IMG/VR virus record: IMGVR_UViG_3300006790_000028
Location: 1-49,064 of that record
Direction: 5' to 3' (one strand)
From: a virus
Length of the DNA stretch: 49,064 nucleotides
Shown: positions 35,185 to 43,582 of the stretch, piece after piece
Layout of the letters: each line of letters begins with the position of its first letter
Numbering within the stretch: position 1 is the first letter of the stretch
Notes under the pieces: model-generated
The model's input: the letters and a program-made list of their open reading frames with translations, nothing else
Told to the model about the DNA's origin: nothing
Databases searched by the model: none
Program-made: the position numbers and the translations under genes

Positions 35185-36396
35185 TTAAAGTTCTAATTTA
35201 ATTTGTTTACCAGGCAAGCTTTCATTATAACTGGATCTCTCCGATAATACCCAAAGTACTTGCTTCTTTGGTTTAATGTCTGTAAATGCTTCACCATCAG
35301 TGAAATATATAAGACTTGTATATTTATTATGCTCATTGTAATATTCAAGAACAGGGTTAAATTCAGTTCCACCTCTACCGGAAACTTCTAACTCAAATTT
35401 CCCATCATATTCTTTTATAGACTGTATTCTAGTATCACACTGTATAATTGTAATACTCACTCCACACTTATATAAATGATATATTTCATTCATAAACTCC
35501 TTTAACTCTTCATCTTCTACTGAAGCTGATGTATCAATTGCTAATAACATCTGTTGCCTCATCTTTATCTTAAGTCCGGGATTATCAGAAAATCTTCTAT
35601 TCTCTTTTCTCCTCAACTTTCTAGTAAAGATCTTTGTACTTATACCTGTGAATCTTTTAATATATGCTTTCCAATTAAACTTAGGTGGAATAATCTCTTC
35701 TAGTTTAATTAAACCCTCAATCTCACCTGGTATATAACCTCTCTTCTTAATTGTCTGTTCCTTAGCTTCAGTAAGAACTCTTTGAATTTGTTTTTCAATA
35801 AGTTTCTTTTCAGCTTCAGGCATGTCTTCAAACTCACCCCATGCATGATCAGGGATTTCTACATCACCTTTTTCATCTAGAGTAACTGTCATCTGACCTT
35901 GTTCCATACCATCAAGAACTTTATCCATGTTCTTATCTCCACAAGTACCATTACACTTCTTATCTTCTTGAGCTTGTTTAAGCTGATCATAATAATATCT
36001 AGAACCAGCTCTCCTATCTAGATCAAGATCATCATAATCATCTATATCTATACCACCTTCAGGCAGCCAATCTTTAGATATATACTGATTAATCTCCATA
36101 TCCATTGCAATATTAGCCAACTTCTTGTCTTCAAATAATTCAAAGGCAGTCAGGTGATTAAATGCAATATGAAGTAATTCATGTTTAAGAAGACCCAGTT
36201 TCTTGATATCTTCTAAACCTTGCCAAAATGTTTCATTAATAATCAACTGAAAATTAATTCCATTTTTACAAACTCCTGCAGTAGGAATTTTATCTTTTGT
36301 CCATACTTTATTTAACATAAGTAGAAAGAAACCATAGTATGGTTCCCTCAGCATCAGATCTTTTGATATTCTGCTTAACGAATCTTGTTTATTCAT
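35185..36396 (-). CDS. DUF2201-like protein: metallopeptidase-like HELLH plus VWA domain (403 aa)
   Basis: The N-terminal domain has H72-E-L-L-H76 in KHELLHIAFNH, the zinc-binding motif of metallopeptidases and the layout of DUF2201. The C-terminal domain is a VWA fold with the MIDAS sequence D288-T-S-A-S292, followed by a GRGGTEF segment and YFTDGEAF. It lies 10 bases upstream of the MoxR-like ATPase and shares its transcript. Such MoxR/VWA pairs are thought to act as ATP-driven chaperone or metal-insertion machines. Whether the HELLH site is proteolytic is unknown. It overlaps the upstream gene by 8 bases. Confidence 0.82.
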   Translation of the reverse strand: MNKQDSLSRISKDLMLREPYYGFFLLMLNKVWTKDKIPTAGVCKNGINFQLIINETFWQGLEDIKKLGLLKHELLHIAFNHLTAFELFEDKKLANIAMDMEINQYISKDWLPEGGIDIDDYDDLDLDRRAGSRYYYDQLKQAQEDKKCNGTCGDKNMDKVLDGMEQGQMTVTLDEKGDVEIPDHAWGEFEDMPEAEKKLIEKQIQRVLTEAKEQTIKKRGYIPGEIEGLIKLEEIIPPKFNWKAYIKRFTGISTKIFTRKLRRKENRRFSDNPGLKIKMRQQMLLAIDTSASVEDEELKEFMNEIYHLYKCGVSITIIQCDTRIQSIKEYDGKFELEVSGRGGTEFNPVLEYYNEHNKYTSLIYFTDGEAFTDIKPKKQVLWVLSERSSYNESLPGKQIKLEL

Positions 36397-36769
36397 ACAC
36401 TATTTTAAATTTTACTTCTTGACCTATAGTTTTAAATATTCTTTTTAAGTCTTTCATATGCTCCTCTATTAATAGCTCCTTCATATAAGGTTTATTATCA
36501 TGTATACACAGATGCCAATTATGAGTTGCTATTAAACTGTTTTTAAGAGATACTCCTACTCTGATTTTTTCACATAATAATTCACTAGAAGCTTTAAAAT
36601 TTTCTTGCCACTCTCCTAGAGCAGGTGCTGCATACATATACAAATAGAATATTTCTTCTTCAATCTTATTTACATCATAAGATTCCAAAATCTTGAAACC
36701 CATATACATATTATCCTTATCTGAAGAGTTTAACATATTGTAAATCTTCACCAACTTTTCTTTATCCAT
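36389..36769 (-). CDS. Unknown helical protein before the VWA gene (126 aa)
   Basis: It starts MDKEKLVKIYNMLNSSDKDN and is mostly helical, with three cysteine/histidine positions (LLCEKI, NWHLCIH) and no known motif. The stop overlaps the VWA gene start by 8 bases, so translational coupling is likely. This makes it a candidate third part of the MoxR/VWA unit, by position only. Confidence 0.6.
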   Translation of the reverse strand: MDKEKLVKIYNMLNSSDKDNMYMGFKILESYDVNKIEEEIFYLYMYAAPALGEWQENFKASSELLCEKIRVGVSLKNSLIATHNWHLCIHDNKPYMKELLIEEHMKDLKRIFKTIGQEVKFKIVYE

Positions 36770-36772
36770 AAT

Positions 36773-37234
36773 TTATTTTTGTTTATAGAATCTACCTAAG
36801 ATATTAGCATTTAAGAATTCATCTTTTTCTAAAACTTCATTGATAAACTGTAGCTTAGTTTCTTGATATGTAAGTTCTGTTTTAGAGTAACATATCTTTA
36901 GAATATTTCGATGTACTACTATTCCTTTTTTATGAGCATCTTTTAACACTTTGTTACTACTAAAGTATTTTTGATAATCAAGTTTAGTGACTATCTCATA
37001 CTTTTTAGTTCTTTTATCTGTTATAGCAGCTAGAGCTTTCTTACCAAACTTTTTCTTTCTTTTAGAATAAAAGTTTTTCTTGCCAATATATTTAACATGC
37101 TTACCATCTATAATAGCTTGCATTTCATATACAAACCCCACAGCATCTTCAGGTATCATTTCTTCTAGAAACTCTTTACCTTTGTATAACCACGGATGTT
37201 TCATTGAATTCTTAATTCTAGTTCTTAAATGCAT
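36773..37234 (-). CDS. GIY-YIG-like nuclease (153 aa)
   Basis: A GFVY strand (residues 33-36) and KYIGKKNFYSKR with YIG at 49-51 give the two-part GIY-YIG signature. LDYQKYFSSNKVL and a later CYSKTELTYQETKLQF, with a candidate catalytic Glu, follow as in phage-encoded single-domain GIY-YIG endonucleases. Such enzymes nick or cut DNA and act in homing, host DNA breakdown or repair. The N-terminus is basic and would suit DNA binding. It overlaps the primase gene by 10 bases. The match is to the motif order, not to a named protein. Confidence 0.62.
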   Translation of the reverse strand: MHLRTRIKNSMKHPWLYKGKEFLEEMIPEDAVGFVYEMQAIIDGKHVKYIGKKNFYSKRKKKFGKKALAAITDKRTKKYEIVTKLDYQKYFSSNKVLKDAHKKGIVVHRNILKICYSKTELTYQETKLQFINEVLEKDEFLNANILGRFYKQK

Positions 37235-38214
37235 AACTCTTTTAATAAAGGTAATAAAGTTTCTCTAGTTTTAGTAAGACCATGTGCTTTTATAGAGTCA
37301 GATAAATCTTTCTCCATATTTAAAATTACATAATCAAAACCGTATTTCTCTTTATACTTTTTCATAGATGTGATACCTGCTTCATCATTGTCAAATAAAA
37401 CAAATACTTTTTCATACTTTGATATTATACCTTTAAGCATGCTCTCTGGTATTAAAGTATTCTCACTGTCAGGAGCAATTGATTCTGCATCACTTAACTT
37501 AAGCCTGTTAAAGGCCATTAAGTCTTTTAATGAAGATGTAATCACAAGATATTTCTTATCATATTTTAATTGTTCAGATCCTTGTATATAATTTTTAATC
37601 TTTATAAACTTCTTTTTAGAAACTTTAGGTTGATAAATTTTATATATAGAGCCATCATTTTTAAAATATCCGTATATACTGAAACCTTTAATAGTTATTG
37701 ACTTTTCAATAATACCTTCTTCATTCTTCTTTTCCATCTTATAATACTCCAAAGGAGCTACATTATATTTCTCAAGAAGTCTAGAACCAATATTAAACTT
37801 AGTCCAATACTTCTGATCAATTGTAGTCCAATGTCTAATCTCATAATCAGTAACTTTATACTTACTATAAGACTTATATTGTATTATAGGATTATGACCA
37901 TTATTTAAGATATGCTCATTATAATCAGCCATCAACTTTATTACTGCTTCTCCACGAGATTTTAAGTCAAAAACTATTTTTACAAGTTCTAAAGAATCTC
38001 CATATAATCCCGAAGAGAAATCTTTAAACTTATATATACCTTTATTTACGTCAAAATAAATAAACATTGAAGGAGTTTTCTCTCTTGTGTTTATTATAGA
38101 TCTTATCTTTACATCTTGACCATCAAGGTTCTCAGATAGTCCTAAATAATGTTCAAAAGGCCAACCTGCAGGTATATCATTTAAATCAGAAATTAAGTTT
38201 TTTGTTGAAATCAT
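37225..38214 (-). CDS. DnaG-type DNA primase with TOPRIM domain (329 aa)
   Basis: The TOPRIM core is visible as LVITSSLKDLMAF, followed by VFVLFDNDEAG with D275 and D277 and a later KDLSD. The N-terminal TPSMFIYFDVNKGIYKFKDF stretch matches the zinc-finger (CHC2) region of primases but has lost the zinc ligands. The usual TOPRIM Glu (TEGxKD) is replaced by Ser-Ser. It would make RNA primers for the PolB/DnaB replisome. A terminator-like hairpin lies 22 bases upstream of its start. The primase call is strong, and the lost residues are unusual compared with cellular DnaG. Confidence 0.85.
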   Translation of the reverse strand: MISTKNLISDLNDIPAGWPFEHYLGLSENLDGQDVKIRSIINTREKTPSMFIYFDVNKGIYKFKDFSSGLYGDSLELVKIVFDLKSRGEAVIKLMADYNEHILNNGHNPIIQYKSYSKYKVTDYEIRHWTTIDQKYWTKFNIGSRLLEKYNVAPLEYYKMEKKNEEGIIEKSITIKGFSIYGYFKNDGSIYKIYQPKVSKKKFIKIKNYIQGSEQLKYDKKYLVITSSLKDLMAFNRLKLSDAESIAPDSENTLIPESMLKGIISKYEKVFVLFDNDEAGITSMKKYKEKYGFDYVILNMEKDLSDSIKAHGLTKTRETLLPLLKELCI

Positions 38215-38235
38215 AATGTTTAATTTAAAATAAAA

Positions 38236-38265
38236 AAGGGGAAGACTTATTTTATGCTTCCCCTT
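38236..38265 (-). terminator. Strong intrinsic terminator-like hairpin
   Basis: AAGGGGAAG (38236-38244) and CTTCCCCTT (38257-38265) form a perfect 9-bp stem around a 12-base loop, followed on the minus strand by TTTTTTATTTT. It lies after the putative ssDNA-binding protein gene and about 20 bases before the primase start codon. It is the strongest of the five similar hairpins. Confidence 0.75.
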
Positions 38266-38273
38266 GTAACCAA

Positions 38274-38957
38274 TTAATCTAAATTAAAATCAGAAGAAGT
38301 CTTCATAGGGATTGATAAGTCATCATCACTTTCAAAAGAATTTACAGGTTTATTTTCAATTTTTCTGAGATGTTTTTCTTCATTATATTTTATAATGTTC
38401 TCTTCACTCTTGTTAAAACCATATTTTTTATTTTCAACTTTAGCAAACCAACAGTCATATGCTATATAACCTGATTTGTTTTCATATTCTTTACCTGCAA
38501 CGCAAGTATGTATATATTTATCTTGATAAGGTGCATCATCATTGAAAGCTTTTATAAAATCTTCAATTGTTTCATGCTTCTTATCTTGAGCTTGGAACCA
38601 ATCAGAAATCTCAAGAGCATCAGACATGTTCTTTAAGAACATCATAATAGCATTATCTCTATTAATTTTAATACCTGATTTAGTTTCACCATCAGCAAAT
38701 GCATACTGACTTGCTTTTACTCTACCTATTTGACCTTTAAATCTACCTTTAGATTCATCATTTCTGTCAATCATAAAACCTTCAAAATCATCAATAGGTT
38801 CTGTTTCCATTTCTAACATAATATAATATGCATTATCAATAAACTTGAAAGGTTCCAATCTCATACTGTTCATTTTCAGTTTATGATTACCTGGAGCAAT
38901 TGTCTTAGGCATTGATGATCCACTACTTGTTGTCAAATTTGTTGTACTTAAAGCCAT
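38274..38957 (-). CDS. Putative ssDNA-binding protein of crAss-like type (227 aa)
   Basis: The N-terminus is Ser/Thr-rich. It is followed by an OB-fold-like beta-rich core (YYIMLEMETEPIDDFEGFMI, then GQIGRVKASQYAF) and an acidic tail ending FESDDDLSIPMKTSSDFNLD. Genes of this size and pattern beside a Sak4-like ATPase and a primase are annotated as ssDNA-binding proteins in crAss-like phages. It would coat single strands during replication and annealing. I see no classical bacterial SSB signature, so the call rests on pattern and neighbourhood. A strong terminator follows, which would favour its abundance. Confidence 0.6.
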   Translation of the reverse strand: MALSTTNLTTSSGSSMPKTIAPGNHKLKMNSMRLEPFKFIDNAYYIMLEMETEPIDDFEGFMIDRNDESKGRFKGQIGRVKASQYAFADGETKSGIKINRDNAIMMFLKNMSDALEISDWFQAQDKKHETIEDFIKAFNDDAPYQDKYIHTCVAGKEYENKSGYIAYDCWFAKVENKKYGFNKSEENIIKYNEEKHLRKIENKPVNSFESDDDLSIPMKTSSDFNLD

Positions 38958-38987
38958 TTTTTTTACTTTTTTTAATTAATAATTGAT

Positions 38988-39713
38988 TTATTTATATATT
39001 TTATTCCAGTGAGTTTTTATCTCACCTTTTTCATTCATTTCAGAAATTACTATTTCTTCATTTCTTAGGTGTTCAGGTCTAGCCCCGCAGGTAACAGCAT
39101 CATTATTCTTGAAACTAAGAATAGTTTTGTTACCTTTTCTATACATATATCCTATAGCATCTGCATTAGCACAGATAAGAGATTTTATCTTACCAGTTAA
39201 GTCAATATTAGCAGACATAACCATCTCTCCTGTATCATCAACTACCTTATCTTTTATGTGTCCAGATAAAATAATATGGGGTGCTAATGTATCAATAAAA
39301 TCTAAAACTTGAAAAAATGCTTGCCTAATATACAAATATCCTGCACCATTTGGTAAAGTTATTACATCATTTCCTTGATAATTTTTCCCCATAGATGTCT
39401 GTTTGTATAATTTTACAGCTAATGGTTTAACCATTTCTTCTAATGCTGTTACAGTATCTATAGTTACACAATTATAAGGTTTTCCTTGTTCTTTGATTTC
39501 TTTTCCTGCATTTAATAAATCTTGAAGATTATCAACTTTTATTTTCAATGCTTCCACATACTCTGAACCATTTTCTAAATCTATAATAAGATTATTATCT
39601 AGTCCTGCATATGCAGTTGTCTTACCTGTCTTAGGCTTACTGTAAATAATTAATCTCTTAGGATTAACTCTTTCAGCTTTTACTTTTTTTGTTGGTAAAG
39701 TGATTGTATTCAT
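38988..39713 (-). CDS. Sak4-like RecA-family ATPase (241 aa)
   Basis: RLIIYSKPKTGKTTAYAG carries the P-loop (residues 24-32), followed by NNLIIDLENGSEYVEAL. This opening is typical of phage nucleotide-binding proteins of the AAA_24/Sak4 type. Later elements include VTIDTVTALEEM (Walker B region) and HIILSGHIKDKVV. Sak4 proteins are single-domain RecA-like ATPases that promote annealing with the phage SSB. The neighbouring gene is the putative SSB, which fits. It overlaps the upstream gene by 4 bases. Confidence 0.8.
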   Translation of the reverse strand: MNTITLPTKKVKAERVNPKRLIIYSKPKTGKTTAYAGLDNNLIIDLENGSEYVEALKIKVDNLQDLLNAGKEIKEQGKPYNCVTIDTVTALEEMVKPLAVKLYKQTSMGKNYQGNDVITLPNGAGYLYIRQAFFQVLDFIDTLAPHIILSGHIKDKVVDDTGEMVMSANIDLTGKIKSLICANADAIGYMYRKGNKTILSFKNNDAVTCGARPEHLRNEEIVISEMNEKGEIKTHWNKIYK

Positions 39714-40285
39714 ATTTTCTTTTCTATTTTTTCTAATGCTGATGCTATTCTATCCAAAGTATTTAACCACTCTGGAAAGTTCTTCATCTCTTCTTCAGGT
39801 TTAACTTCTTCTTCTTTTTTCTTCAATCCTACATTAAGATATTCTTCAGCAAAATTTGGAAAATCAGCAGGTTTAGTTTCTACTTGTGGATTCTTTAGTT
39901 GTTCTTGATATTCATTATATGGTACTTCTTTACCATCCGGTTTAACTGCAACTAAATTCTCTAATCCAACAAGATAAACTCCATACTCTCTTCCATCTTT
40001 TGTTCTTTTCTCTTCAAAAGGATATTCTTCTTTATAAAACGGATTATGTTTTAATTTATACAAGGTGTGTGTAGGATCTTCTGACTTACCTTTAAAGTCA
40101 CTAAACTCTGTATAGATATCTACATCTCTTTCAAATTCACTTGGAAAGATTTGTAATCTAAGCTCTTCACCTGGAGGAGCCCATGCAGATTTAGCAACAA
40201 AGAAAGGGTCAATTATTCCTAACTTTTGAAATGTAGGCAAGTGAGTTGCCATAAGAATCTTTTGATTCTCTTGTCTTTCTGTCAT
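39710..40285 (-). CDS. Protein of unknown function between helicase and Sak4 genes (191 aa)
   Basis: It starts MTERQENQKILMATHLPTFQ. The first 130 residues contain aromatic, proline-rich strands (PFFVAKSAWAPPGEELRLQI, then YGVYLVGLENLVAV). The rest is an acidic linker and a short helix (WLNTLDRIASALEKIEKKI). There is no recognised motif. It overlaps both neighbours by 4 bases, so it is tightly coupled to the DnaB-like helicase. A helicase or recombination accessory role is a guess from position. Confidence 0.6.
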   Translation of the reverse strand: MTERQENQKILMATHLPTFQKLGIIDPFFVAKSAWAPPGEELRLQIFPSEFERDVDIYTEFSDFKGKSEDPTHTLYKLKHNPFYKEEYPFEEKRTKDGREYGVYLVGLENLVAVKPDGKEVPYNEYQEQLKNPQVETKPADFPNFAEEYLNVGLKKKEEEVKPEEEMKNFPEWLNTLDRIASALEKIEKKI

Positions 40286-41295
40286 ACTCTAATTTTTGAA
40301 TTTTGATTCATACTGTTACTAGGTGTATTCAATTCTACTATTCTTATAGTATCTCTATCTAACTTAAAGAAACTCATTCTAGTATCTCCATTTCTACATT
40401 TTAAGAAATGAAATACAAGAGTATCTGGGTCAGTGATTTGAAACTTTTCCGGGCCATAAAATCTAATCTTTTTAGCAGCAGGTTTATTAATACCTAATAC
40501 TATATCAGCATGTTGTAATAATGCATCTGCACCAAACAAATCAGAATCAAGTACATAGTTTCCATATGTACCTTCTACAGCTCTTTTAGGGTCATCAATA
40601 TTTCTATTTAATTGACTTAATACAATAAATGATAAAGGATAACTCCTCTTCATATATGTTAAAGCCTCACCTAAATTATATAACATTTCAAATCTATCCT
40701 TCTCATGTTTAGCTCTTTTAAATAAAGCTGAGTGATCTACTGTTACTAGTAGTTTTGGATACACTTTTTTGTCATTTATAATTTTAAAATTTTGGTCAAA
40801 GTGATAATGTATACTTGCACAAAATTCATCTACAGTACATGGTCTATATATACTATGTACTTTGTTATTAGCACTTAAATTACTAACATATTGTTTACAT
40901 TTTTCATAGACAGCTTCATCAAGTGGTGTATACTTACTATGTAATACACCATAGTCTTGCTGAGTTACTTGAGAAAATGCTCTCATACCAAGTGTCTTTT
41001 CAGGCATTTCAAATTGAAATTGCAATACTTGAAAATCCTGGTCTTGATTTAGAGCCATAACTTCTGTAACTAATTGCTCCATAAACAAAGTCTTACCTAC
41101 ACCGGGTCTAGCTCCAACTACAGTTAGAGTATTCCACTCTAAACCATTTAGTGTAGCATCATTAAACTTTGGCCATGCTGTTTTTAAACTCTTGACTCTA
41201 CCATCCATTCTAGCTCTCATTTCCATAAGAGCTTTTTCATAAGCACGAACTTTACTAATAGCCTTTAAAGGCTTTGCATTATTAAACTGTTCCAA
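40282..41295 (-). CDS. DnaB-like replicative helicase, RecA-fold core (337 aa)
   Basis: Walker A is GARPGVGKT (residues 61-69). FQFEMPEKTLGMRAFSQ follows (DnaB motif 1a region), then LLVTVDHSALF (Walker B region) and FIVLSQLNRNIDDPKRAVEG (motif 3). These are the SF4 DnaB signatures. The protein is shorter than cellular DnaB (about 450-500 residues) because the N-terminal collar domain is nearly absent. It would unwind DNA ahead of PolB. The next gene upstream may be its loader. Confidence 0.9.
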   Translation of the reverse strand: MEQFNNAKPLKAISKVRAYEKALMEMRARMDGRVKSLKTAWPKFNDATLNGLEWNTLTVVGARPGVGKTLFMEQLVTEVMALNQDQDFQVLQFQFEMPEKTLGMRAFSQVTQQDYGVLHSKYTPLDEAVYEKCKQYVSNLSANNKVHSIYRPCTVDEFCASIHYHFDQNFKIINDKKVYPKLLVTVDHSALFKRAKHEKDRFEMLYNLGEALTYMKRSYPLSFIVLSQLNRNIDDPKRAVEGTYGNYVLDSDLFGADALLQHADIVLGINKPAAKKIRFYGPEKFQITDPDTLVFHFLKCRNGDTRMSFFKLDRDTIRIVELNTPSNSMNQNSKIRV

Positions 41296-41297
41296 AC

Positions 41298-41888
41298 TTA
41301 AACTATTTTTTCTCTAAAGATTTCTTCTACAGTATCTTCTCCATTAAGATATTGTTCACAAAAGTTTGCAAGATCAGATTCAAAAGTTTTATCTGAGTTG
41401 TTTTGTTTTCTAATAAAATACTGTGATGTTCTCATATATTCATAGTTTTTAAGTTGGTATTCTTCTACATAGAGTTTTGTAGCACTCATAATAGTATCCC
41501 AACTATAATCATAATTTTCAAAAAACCATCTAAATGCAGTTTCTAAATTCTTAGCATTAGTTCTTGCATATTTACCACTACCAAGTTTCTTAGCAGGAAA
41601 TACTTCATTATACATTTTAATACGTAATGTAAAGTTATCTCCAAGTAAATCTTTAGATGTTTTCTTTTTACTTTTTCTAAAGAAAGAGTTTAATTCTTCT
41701 AATAAGATAATGCTCTTTCCTGTTAATTCCAAATCATTCTTTATCCAATCATTTGCTTTTAATTTCTGAATTTCTAAGCTAGCACTAACAAGCTTATTTA
41801 CAGAAATTTTATTTTGTATACAGTGTAAAACGTAAAGTGAATTAGGGGTTAGACTTTCTTTAATAAGTCTATTAAATATCTCATTCAT
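41298..41888 (-). CDS. Possible helicase loader or replisome organiser (196 aa)
   Basis: The N-terminal 70 residues look like a winged helix (TPNSLYVLHCIQ, then LKANDWIKNDLELTGKSIIL). A middle segment is Lys/Arg-rich, and the C-terminal part (FRWFFENYDYSWDTIMSATK, then YMRTSQYFIRKQ) recalls the DnaD-like domain of phage replisome organisers. It lies 2 bases upstream of the DnaB-like helicase gene, the usual place for a loader. No ATPase motif is present, so a DnaC-type loader is excluded. The call is inference from layout. Confidence 0.5.
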   Translation of the reverse strand: MNEIFNRLIKESLTPNSLYVLHCIQNKISVNKLVSASLEIQKLKANDWIKNDLELTGKSIILLEELNSFFRKSKKKTSKDLLGDNFTLRIKMYNEVFPAKKLGSGKYARTNAKNLETAFRWFFENYDYSWDTIMSATKLYVEEYQLKNYEYMRTSQYFIRKQNNSDKTFESDLANFCEQYLNGEDTVEEIFREKIV

Positions 41889-41889
41889 T

Positions 41890-42603
41890 TTACCAAGTTA
41901 ATGATAAATTATTATTTTCCAATAAAATTTTATTAGTTTTATTAAAGACATCATTACAATCCCACTTTTGACCTTTATTATATACAGCACTTGCTGGATG
42001 ATTAACCATAAATTTATAGCTAGTATCATTAACACACTCAGCCCAATCTTGGGCTTGCTTACCCATGTATATATAGATAAGTCCTGGATTATGCCAAGTT
42101 AACCAATCAAATACATATGCTAAGAAAGGTTTCCATATAGGAATATGTTGTCCTACTTTACCTACAGTAGTTGTAAGTGCAGTATTCAGTAATAATATTC
42201 CTTGATTAGACCATCTCTTAAGATCTGGATCATGTGACTGACCAACACCATCATATACAGTTCTGTTAACTTCATCTAATATGAACTTCAAACTTGGTTG
42301 TTGCTTCATTGTATTACTACAACTAAATGCAATACCATCTGCTACTCCTAATTTAGGGTATGGATCTTGTCCTACTATAACAACTTTTAATTCATCATAT
42401 GGACATTCTTCAAATGCTCTAAATAATTGTCTAAGTGTAGGAGTAAATCTTTGATTATCTTTTGAATTCTTAATTAAATGTTTAATTATATTTTCAAAAT
42501 CACTGCTAAATATAAAAGATTTAAGTATTCTAGACCAACCTGATGACTCTAGATTTTTAAATATTTTTTGTTTAATTTCATTAATATCAATTGTTTTAGT
42601 CAT
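41890..42603 (-). CDS. ung: Uracil-DNA glycosylase, family 1 (237 aa)
   Basis: The signature GQDPYP is at residues 78-83 with the catalytic Asp at 80. LLLNTALTT is central, and HPAS (202-205) stands where family-1 UDGs have HPSP. The enzyme removes uracil from DNA. I chose ATG 42603 because the protein then starts MTKTIDINEIKQ, close to the usual family length. A start at 42690 would add a hydrophobic leader reading through the opposite-strand gene. UDG is a recurrent member of the crAss-like replication block. The Pro-to-Ala change in the HPSP loop is a minor oddity. Confidence 0.92.
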   Translation of the reverse strand: MTKTIDINEIKQKIFKNLESSGWSRILKSFIFSSDFENIIKHLIKNSKDNQRFTPTLRQLFRAFEECPYDELKVVIVGQDPYPKLGVADGIAFSCSNTMKQQPSLKFILDEVNRTVYDGVGQSHDPDLKRWSNQGILLLNTALTTTVGKVGQHIPIWKPFLAYVFDWLTWHNPGLIYIYMGKQAQDWAECVNDTSYKFMVNHPASAVYNKGQKWDCNDVFNKTNKILLENNNLSLTW

Positions 42604-42619
42604 TTTTTTCTTAAGTTTG
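42591..42619 (+). promoter_or_regulatory. Bacteroidetes-type promoter for the lone rightward gene
   Basis: TAAGTTTG at 42612-42619 matches the -7 consensus TAnnTTTG exactly. TTG at 42591-42593 stands 18 bases upstream as the -33 element. Transcription would start a few bases before ATG 42635, giving a very short leader. The -33 element lies inside the first codons of ung on the other strand. Confidence 0.5.
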
Positions 42620-42634
42620 TAAAAATTAATAATT

Positions 42635-42979
42635 ATGAATAAAGAAGATTTAAAAAACAAAGTTATTAAAGATGATGCTTTAATTGACATTCAAGTTAAT
42701 AAAACTTATTACATGATGTGCAAAGCTTCTTTATTTACTTTATTTAAAAATATTCATTCTCAATCTACAGAAAATGCTGAAGAGTTCATCAAAGAAGTTA
42801 CTTCTAAAGGTTATGAAAACCTTGATGAAACACAAAGAATATTCTATACTTTAACATTATTAGTAGGTGAAATAGAAAAGCAAGCTTTTAATAATAATCT
42901 TTTTGTAGATAAAAAAGATAATGAAAAAATTAAAGAAACTTTAGAAGAAGATTCTAAGGACAAATCTAGTGAAGATTAA
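42635..42979 (+). CDS. Lone rightward gene, small acidic protein (114 aa)
   Basis: This is the only rightward gene in the leftward block. It starts 31 bases from the divergent ung start and ends overlapping the convergent gene by 14 bases. The product is helical (MNKEDLKNKVIKDDALIDIQ, then FIKEVTSKGYENLDETQRIF) with a highly charged end (LEEDSKDKSSED). A promoter of Bacteroidetes type directly precedes it. Separate control of one small gene suggests a regulatory, early takeover or defence-related role, but no family is recognised. Antisense overlap with its neighbours could also matter. Confidence 0.65.
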   Translation: MNKEDLKNKVIKDDALIDIQVNKTYYMMCKASLFTLFKNIHSQSTENAEEFIKEVTSKGYENLDETQRIFYTLTLLVGEIEKQAFNNNLFVDKKDNEKIKETLEEDSKDKSSED

Positions 42980-43334
42980 GTCCATAGAATTCTCCTATTT
43001 CTATACAAGTTTGAATAACACTACTTAATTCTGTTTTTGAACAATCAGCAAATGATTTAACATTATTATTTATAACCAATCCTGATTTACCTTTTACCAA
43101 TGTTTTCATGTCATCAAAGCTATAACCTATGTCATTAGCTAACTCACGAATACATTTATGTATTTTTGCAATTTGTGCATTACTACCTTTTTCTTCAGAG
43201 ATAGACATAAATACTTCTACCTCTTGACCATCACCAAGTTGTTCTAAAAAAACTTTATATGCTGTTTTAGTTTTTTCATCTGGACATACTAATTTACCAT
43301 CAGTATATACCAGCTTATGAGTAAACATACTCAA
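42966..43334 (-). CDS. Phage protein of possible NinB-like recombination type (122 aa)
   Basis: The protein has a YKVFLEQLGDGQEVEVFMSI segment, then NAQIAKIHKCIRELANDIGY and TLVKGKSGL, and ends KTELSSVIQTCIEIGEFYGL. This helix order recalls phage NinB/Orf-type recombination proteins, which load ssDNA recombination functions, but the similarity is weak. It overlaps the convergent rightward gene by 14 bases and the upstream gene by 4. If NinB-like, it would act with the Sak4/SSB/exonuclease set. Otherwise it is unknown. Confidence 0.5.
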   Translation of the reverse strand: MSMFTHKLVYTDGKLVCPDEKTKTAYKVFLEQLGDGQEVEVFMSISEEKGSNAQIAKIHKCIRELANDIGYSFDDMKTLVKGKSGLVINNNVKSFADCSKTELSSVIQTCIEIGEFYGLNLH

Positions 43335-43582
43335 GACTTCCAGGATTTTGCTAAAGATGCTAAACTTTCAATAGATTCAGCATCTTTTATTTTAGCATGA
43401 GGCCATTCATGGTTCATAACATACCAAGTGCCATCTTCTACTTCATCATCAGCAATTGATGTCAAAGACAGTCCTTCTATTATATCTACAACATAGTAGT
43501 AATAGTCATAACCATTACCACTTTCTTCATCCTTAACTATAATTTTCTTAAAGCCAAGGTCAATTAATTCTTGTTCTGTCAT
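43331..43582 (-). CDS. Small acidic protein of unknown function (83 aa)
   Basis: It starts MTEQELIDLGFKKIIVKDEE and contains a Tyr-rich strand (YDYYYYVVDIIEGL) and GTWYVMNHEWPHAKI. Compact acidic proteins of this kind are common in phage early regions. The 4-base overlaps at both ends show it is translated as part of the cluster. No function is recognised. Confidence 0.6.
   Translation of the reverse strand: MTEQELIDLGFKKIIVKDEESGNGYDYYYYVVDIIEGLSLTSIADDEVEDGTWYVMNHEWPHAKIKDAESIESLASLAKSWKS

Noticed and set aside
42604-42690. Longer ung start at 42690 with a hydrophobic leader
   Set aside because: The extra 29 residues are antisense to the rightward gene and its promoter, and family-1 UDGs do not need them. 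ATG 42603 gives a normal N-terminus.
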